From positions 1 through 9,619 of the forward strand of contig PBSR01000103.1 of NCBI GenBank assembly GCA_002726335.1: 9,619 nt of DNA. The letters are read 5' to 3'. The position numbers were made by a program, and so were the translations under genes. Within the stretch, counting starts at the first letter, position 1. Each line of letters opens with the position of its first letter. Shown here piece by piece: positions 6,656 to 9,619 of this stretch. Below the pieces are notes generated by a model that saw nothing but the letters and a program-made list of their open reading frames with translations, made no database searches and was not told where the DNA came from. This DNA is from Gemmatimonadaceae bacterium. GTDB taxonomy: Bacteria; Latescibacterota; UBA2968; UBA8231.

Positions 6656-7338
6656 AGCGAACCGTCATTCTCCTGACGCTCAACGAAGTCGACGGCCTGA
6701 GCGCTCTGCTCCAGAGCATTCAGACCATCGAGACCGAAGAGCTATTTGCCGTCGACGGCGGATCTACTGATGGCACCCGCCAGATACTCGAGGACAACGG
6801 CATCCGCATAGTCGAGCAGACCGTCCGTGGGCGCGGCGCTGCGATATGCGAGGGTGTCCTTGCTGCCACCGGAGATCACATCGTTCTGTTCAGCCCCGAT
6901 GGCAACGAGGATCCCGCCGACATCCCGTGCCTCTTTGAACTGCTCGCCGGTGGGTGCGACATGGCAATCGCCTCCCGTTTCCTGCCTGAATCGGAAAACG
7001 AAGAGGACGACGACCTGCTCCCGCTACGGAAGTGGGCCAACATCTTCTTCGGGCAAGCCCTAAACATCGGCTGGGGCCGGAATCGCCCCTTCGTCTCTGA
7101 CACCATCAATGGATTTCGCGGCTTCTCCCGCGAAGCCTTCCTTGCCATGAGCCCCCAGTCCAATGGATTCACCATCGAGTATGAGATGACCGCGCGGGCG
7201 CTCCGTCTCGGCCTCGACATTGGTGAAATTCCTACCCGTGAAGGCCCCCGACTTGGCGGCGGCAGCAAAGCCCTGTCGATCCCCACCGGCATCGCCTTTC
7301 TCCGCTTTCTGATCGGCCACTGGATCCGCGGAATCTGA
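6652..7338 (+). CDS. GT2-family glycosyltransferase, dolichol-phosphate-mannose-synthase-like
   Basis: This 228-residue protein is a compact GT-A fold glycosyltransferase. It has LLTLNE (7-12), AVDGGSTDGT (33-42) with Asp35 and Asp40 for nucleotide binding, a GRGAAICEG element (about 60-68), FSPDGNEDP (80-88), ASRF, and a later SDTINGFRGF acceptor-side motif. The usual DxD is replaced by SPD, so only Asp83 of the metal motif remains; related GT2 proteins with SPDG-type motifs exist, so this alone does not mean inactivity. There is no C-terminal membrane anchor, so it should be cytoplasmic or loosely membrane-bound. By family it may transfer a sugar from a nucleotide donor to a polyprenyl phosphate, which could feed a GT-C enzyme such as the one at 1543-3435. 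It starts with GTG overlapping the upstream stop and ends the plus-strand operon. It shares fold and several motifs with the GT2-like half of the upstream fusion protein. Confidence 0.85.
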   Translation: MKRTVILLTLNEVDGLSALLQSIQTIETEELFAVDGGSTDGTRQILEDNGIRIVEQTVRGRGAAICEGVLAATGDHIVLFSPDGNEDPADIPCLFELLAGGCDMAIASRFLPESENEEDDDLLPLRKWANIFFGQALNIGWGRNRPFVSDTINGFRGFSREAFLAMSPQSNGFTIEYEMTARALRLGLDIGEIPTREGPRLGGGSKALSIPTGIAFLRFLIGHWIRGI

Positions 7339-7352
7339 GCCCTGCCGGGCTC
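7337..7352 (+). other. Stem-loop overlapping the GT2 stop codon
   Basis: GAGCCC (7337-7342) and GGGCTC (7347-7352) form a perfect 6-bp GC-rich stem around TGCC, starting within the stop codon. No T-run follows, so it is not a standard intrinsic terminator. It could protect the 3' end of the operon transcript or be chance. Confidence 0.3.
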
Positions 7353-7454
7353 CGGCCTGTGGGCGCCCCCTCCAATTCGCCGGGTCCATTCGCGCAGTTC
7401 GATCGATATCACACTGATACGGAGACCGCTTGTACCATCCACCCCTCCGACCCA

Positions 7455-7474
7455 CGCACCGAGGTGCGGTTTTC
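7455..7474 (+). terminator. Weak terminator candidate for the plus-strand operon
   Basis: CGCAC (7455-7459) pairs with GTGCG (7464-7468) around CGAG and is followed by GTTTTC. The stem is short and the T-run has only four bases, so this is a weak match. Its position between convergent genes is where a terminator is expected. No comparable signal faces the minus-strand gene. Otherwise the 152 bases from 7339 to 7490 show nothing else that I recognise. Confidence 0.3.
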
Positions 7475-7490
7475 GCGAGGTGGTCTCAAG

Positions 7491-9527
7491 CTATCCTGCG
7501 CAGTCCGCGTCCTCCGACTGTTCTTCCAGAACCACAGTCTGGAATCTCACCTCCCAGAATTCCGCGGGCCTTTCCATCCACATGACTCCCGCCCGGCCGC
7601 GTGTCGCCGCCGCCGCGGCCAGCCACGGGCTTCCCATGTCCCGCAAGTGTGGAATCCGGGTGACGCACCGCACCTGCCCGAATGCCGTTTCGCCCTTCTT
7701 CAGTACCCTGAATTTGATCTCCGCTCTGATCCCGTAGAACACCCATACGTTGCCTTCACTGTCCAGTGTCATCGCCGTGGCATGGGTCTGGGCAACCCCT
7801 ACATCCAACCGTTCCGACCACGAACTATCCGGAGTCCAGAATCGATAGGACATCATTTGACCCTCGGCTGCCGGGCGGTGGTAGGCGAGATGGGCCCGCT
7901 TCCCGTCCGATATCAGCGCGTAATCGTGGGTGCCGTAGAACTGTCCGGCGTTCGCGGTCGCCAGATTCTCAACATCCCGATAGTCCCCCGCATATCCGGC
8001 CATCTCGCCGTGATACTGACCGTCATCTTGATATCCGGCCACCTTGCTGTCGGTGCCGATCTTGGCGTCGATGTCGAACACGATCACTAAACCTTCGTCC
8101 ACGAATGCCAGCGACCCGCTCGTCCCCGCCCCCCCTCGCAAGGCCTGTTCGTCCGACGAAATCCTTACCGGTTGCGTCCACTCCCGCATCGACGCGTCCG
8201 TCGCGTGCGTCACCCATATGTCCACCACTGCACCTGTGGGCAAGCTCTCATAGCTCCGTACCACTACCCAGGGCCTACCCACTGGATCAATCGCCATGTT
8301 CGGAATCCCCGCCGCGAAAGACACGTCCCTGTCCATTACCAGGAGTGGTTCTGCCATCCGCACCTCCCCCCCCGAAACCTGCGCTCGCCTCAGGAACACC
8401 CGCATAAAATTGCGATCTGCGTACAGGAAGTACAACTCCCCACCAATTTCATACATCGCCAACCCGGCTGCGACCGGAATATGCGTGACAGACTCTGGAG
8501 AACTGAAATCAGCCCCATCCCGCGAGTACGCCAGCAGGCCATCGTCAAGATCAAGGAAGAATGCATACCAGCCATCGTCCTCCCGGTAAAGCAGATGGGG
8601 CTGCGGATGATATGAGAGGGCGTAAGGGTGCCGGACCCTTCCAACAAGGACGCCTCCGGCCCCCTGATCTTCTCGAACTTCCGCGGCGAAATAGTCCACA
8701 TATGCCTCCGGATATGACTCCCCTATCCCCAACGGAGCTGTGCGCAAGAACACCGTCAGATTCTCCCACTCCCCGTCTGGATAAATCTGCGCCCTCAGCT
8801 CTTCGCCCAGTCGCCGGAACGTTGGAGCCTGGGTTGCATCGCCATAACCCTCCAGCACCGCCGACTGAAAATACTGCCGGATCACATCGGTGCGCGGACC
8901 TTCAATAGACAACCTGGCATCCGGGTGCATATCGCTACGGGCGGCTGATTTCGGATATCCAAACGTACCCTCGCCACCCAGGCGCTCGTATACGTCCCGG
9001 AAGCCGACTTCCACTCCCTCCACCGAGACGTTCGAGACCACTTTTTCCCCAGGTCCGACGACCGCACCATCGTTCGCATTGGTTGGCATATCTTCGACCC
9101 CCCCCCTACCCGCACCCTCCTCCAACAATTCCCATACCGGCCGCCACTCCATCCCCCAACTTGGTCGATAACTCAACACCCCGTTGGAGAAATACTGAAC
9201 CAGCGTCCCCGGCCATTCTTCGAACAATTCCGAAATTGGCCCGCCCCAGCGCTCGCTGCCTCCAGTCGCGTTGAAATATCCCAGGAAATCAGCCTCGAAC
9301 GGTCGCCCCCCCGTGTAGGTTCCGCGGAGCTTGACGACATTGTGATCGTCCCCGGGGAAGTACAGGGCCGTCTCCACTATCAACCCTTCGAACCTCGCTC
9401 CGCCGCTCAAATCCGCCCGCCCCCCGTCCGGGTCACAGCCGCCGATCACCACCGACAGTCCTGCCACCAGCAGAATCACCAACCCCAGTCTTCCAAGTCT
9501 GCGCGACGGACTGATCCTCATACCCAT
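7491..9527 (-). CDS. Surface lipoprotein with two LGFP-like modules and a putative seven-bladed propeller
   Basis: This 678-residue protein begins with an Arg-rich n-region, a hydrophobic core (about 14-28) and the lipobox IGGC with Cys31, so it is probably exported and lipid-anchored. Two LGFP-like modules follow: about 80-122 (FLGYFNATGG, RWGGPISE, VQYF) and about 176-228 (YERLGG, FGYPKS, RQYF). From about 318 on, a repeated pattern (a short turn, a strand such as WVFY or LYFLY, then a second strand) recurs near 318, 362, 417, 478, 543, 592 and 644, which I read as seven beta-propeller blades. LGFP modules are linked to cell-wall or surface-glycan attachment; propellers of this kind often bind or cleave carbohydrate, but I see no clear sialidase Asp-box or catalytic set. 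GAGGGAGA (9541-9548) is a likely ribosome binding site and favours the ATG at 9527 over 9521. The gene contains unusual runs of G (up to nine). It is convergent with the glycan operon and has no neighbour on its own strand here. Confidence 0.8.
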   Translation of the reverse strand: MGMRISPSRRLGRLGLVILLVAGLSVVIGGCDPDGGRADLSGGARFEGLIVETALYFPGDDHNVVKLRGTYTGGRPFEADFLGYFNATGGSERWGGPISELFEEWPGTLVQYFSNGVLSYRPSWGMEWRPVWELLEEGAGRGGVEDMPTNANDGAVVGPGEKVVSNVSVEGVEVGFRDVYERLGGEGTFGYPKSAARSDMHPDARLSIEGPRTDVIRQYFQSAVLEGYGDATQAPTFRRLGEELRAQIYPDGEWENLTVFLRTAPLGIGESYPEAYVDYFAAEVREDQGAGGVLVGRVRHPYALSYHPQPHLLYREDDGWYAFFLDLDDGLLAYSRDGADFSSPESVTHIPVAAGLAMYEIGGELYFLYADRNFMRVFLRRAQVSGGEVRMAEPLLVMDRDVSFAAGIPNMAIDPVGRPWVVVRSYESLPTGAVVDIWVTHATDASMREWTQPVRISSDEQALRGGAGTSGSLAFVDEGLVIVFDIDAKIGTDSKVAGYQDDGQYHGEMAGYAGDYRDVENLATANAGQFYGTHDYALISDGKRAHLAYHRPAAEGQMMSYRFWTPDSSWSERLDVGVAQTHATAMTLDSEGNVWVFYGIRAEIKFRVLKKGETAFGQVRCVTRIPHLRDMGSPWLAAAAATRGRAGVMWMERPAEFWEVRFQTVVLEEQSEDADCAG

Positions 9528-9619
9528 TCTGTGTGCTAGCTCTCCCTCGATCCGGGCCCTCTTACCAGGCTGTTCCGCTACCTATCGATCTTGACCGCTA
9601 ACAGTAGCATGTCAGCCCG
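9528..9619. other. Upstream region of the lipoprotein gene
   Basis: These 92 bases contain the likely ribosome binding site of the minus-strand lipoprotein gene (9541-9548) and no gene that I can see. On the minus strand CTGACA (9615-9610) resembles a -35 box, but the matching -10 (CAAGAT, 9593-9588) is poor, so no promoter is called. Confidence 0.4.

Noticed and set aside
7359..8090. Long open frame (243 codons) on the plus strand
   Set aside because: It lies opposite the lipoprotein gene, whose lipobox, LGFP-like modules and repeats are coherent over the full length. The plus-strand translation is rich in Arg, Pro and His with no recognisable domain, as expected of a shadow frame.
9588..9615. 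Minus-strand promoter (CTGACA ... CAAGAT) for the lipoprotein gene
   Set aside because: The -35 hexamer is good but the -10 matches only three of six positions, so chance is likely.
1..9619. CRISPR array, tRNA or rRNA genes, insertion sequences
   Set aside because: I saw no regularly spaced direct repeats, no cloverleaf or rRNA-like stretches, and no transposase or terminal inverted repeats on either strand.

Overview
The window looks like a cell-surface glycan locus from a bacterium of moderately high G+C content. The best taxonomic hint is the large lipoprotein on the minus strand. Its two modules of the type 'GYF..TGG..RWGGPISE...VQYF' resemble the LGFP-like modules common in secreted proteins of Chloroflexota. 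The membrane-protein pair at the left end also fits that phylum. This assignment is a family-level impression and was not checked by search.

Layout. Bases 1-190 are non-coding, with small hairpins and a TAGAAT box placed so that the first gene could be transcribed without a leader. Bases 191-3435 hold two tightly coupled plus-strand membrane-protein genes. The first has one N-terminal membrane segment, an exported beta-rich domain and about five more membrane segments. The second is a GT-C-like polytopic protein with a soluble C-terminal domain. Bases 3436-3726 are non-coding and carry repeated CCGGT-type motifs. Bases 3727-7338 are a plus-strand nucleotide-sugar/glycosyltransferase operon with three genes. 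These are a DegT/StrS-fold PLP enzyme fused to a degenerate GT2 domain, an extended SDR resembling GDP-L-fucose synthase, and a stand-alone GT2 glycosyltransferase. Bases 7339-7490 separate convergent genes and hold two small stem-loops. Bases 7491-9527 (minus strand) encode the lipoprotein, with two LGFP-like modules and what I read as a seven-bladed beta-propeller. The last 92 bases are its upstream region.

How the genes may work together. In the PLP enzyme a histidine sits where aminotransferases have the Schiff-base lysine. In this fold that is the hallmark of sugar 3-dehydratases such as ColD (GDP-4-keto-6-deoxymannose) and the E1/RfbH enzymes. The next gene resembles GDP-L-fucose synthase, the family to which the colitose enzyme ColC belongs. 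Together they suggest a GDP-linked 3,6-dideoxyhexose or a related deoxysugar. The GT2 enzyme could move a sugar to a lipid carrier or glycan, and the GT-C-like membrane protein with its partner could act on the outer face of the membrane. This pathway is an inference: no 4,6-dehydratase gene (gmd-like) is visible here.

The most unusual object is the 632-residue fusion of a lysine-less PLP enzyme to a GT2 domain that has lost most donor-site motifs, encoded two genes upstream of a better-preserved GT2 protein of similar fold.
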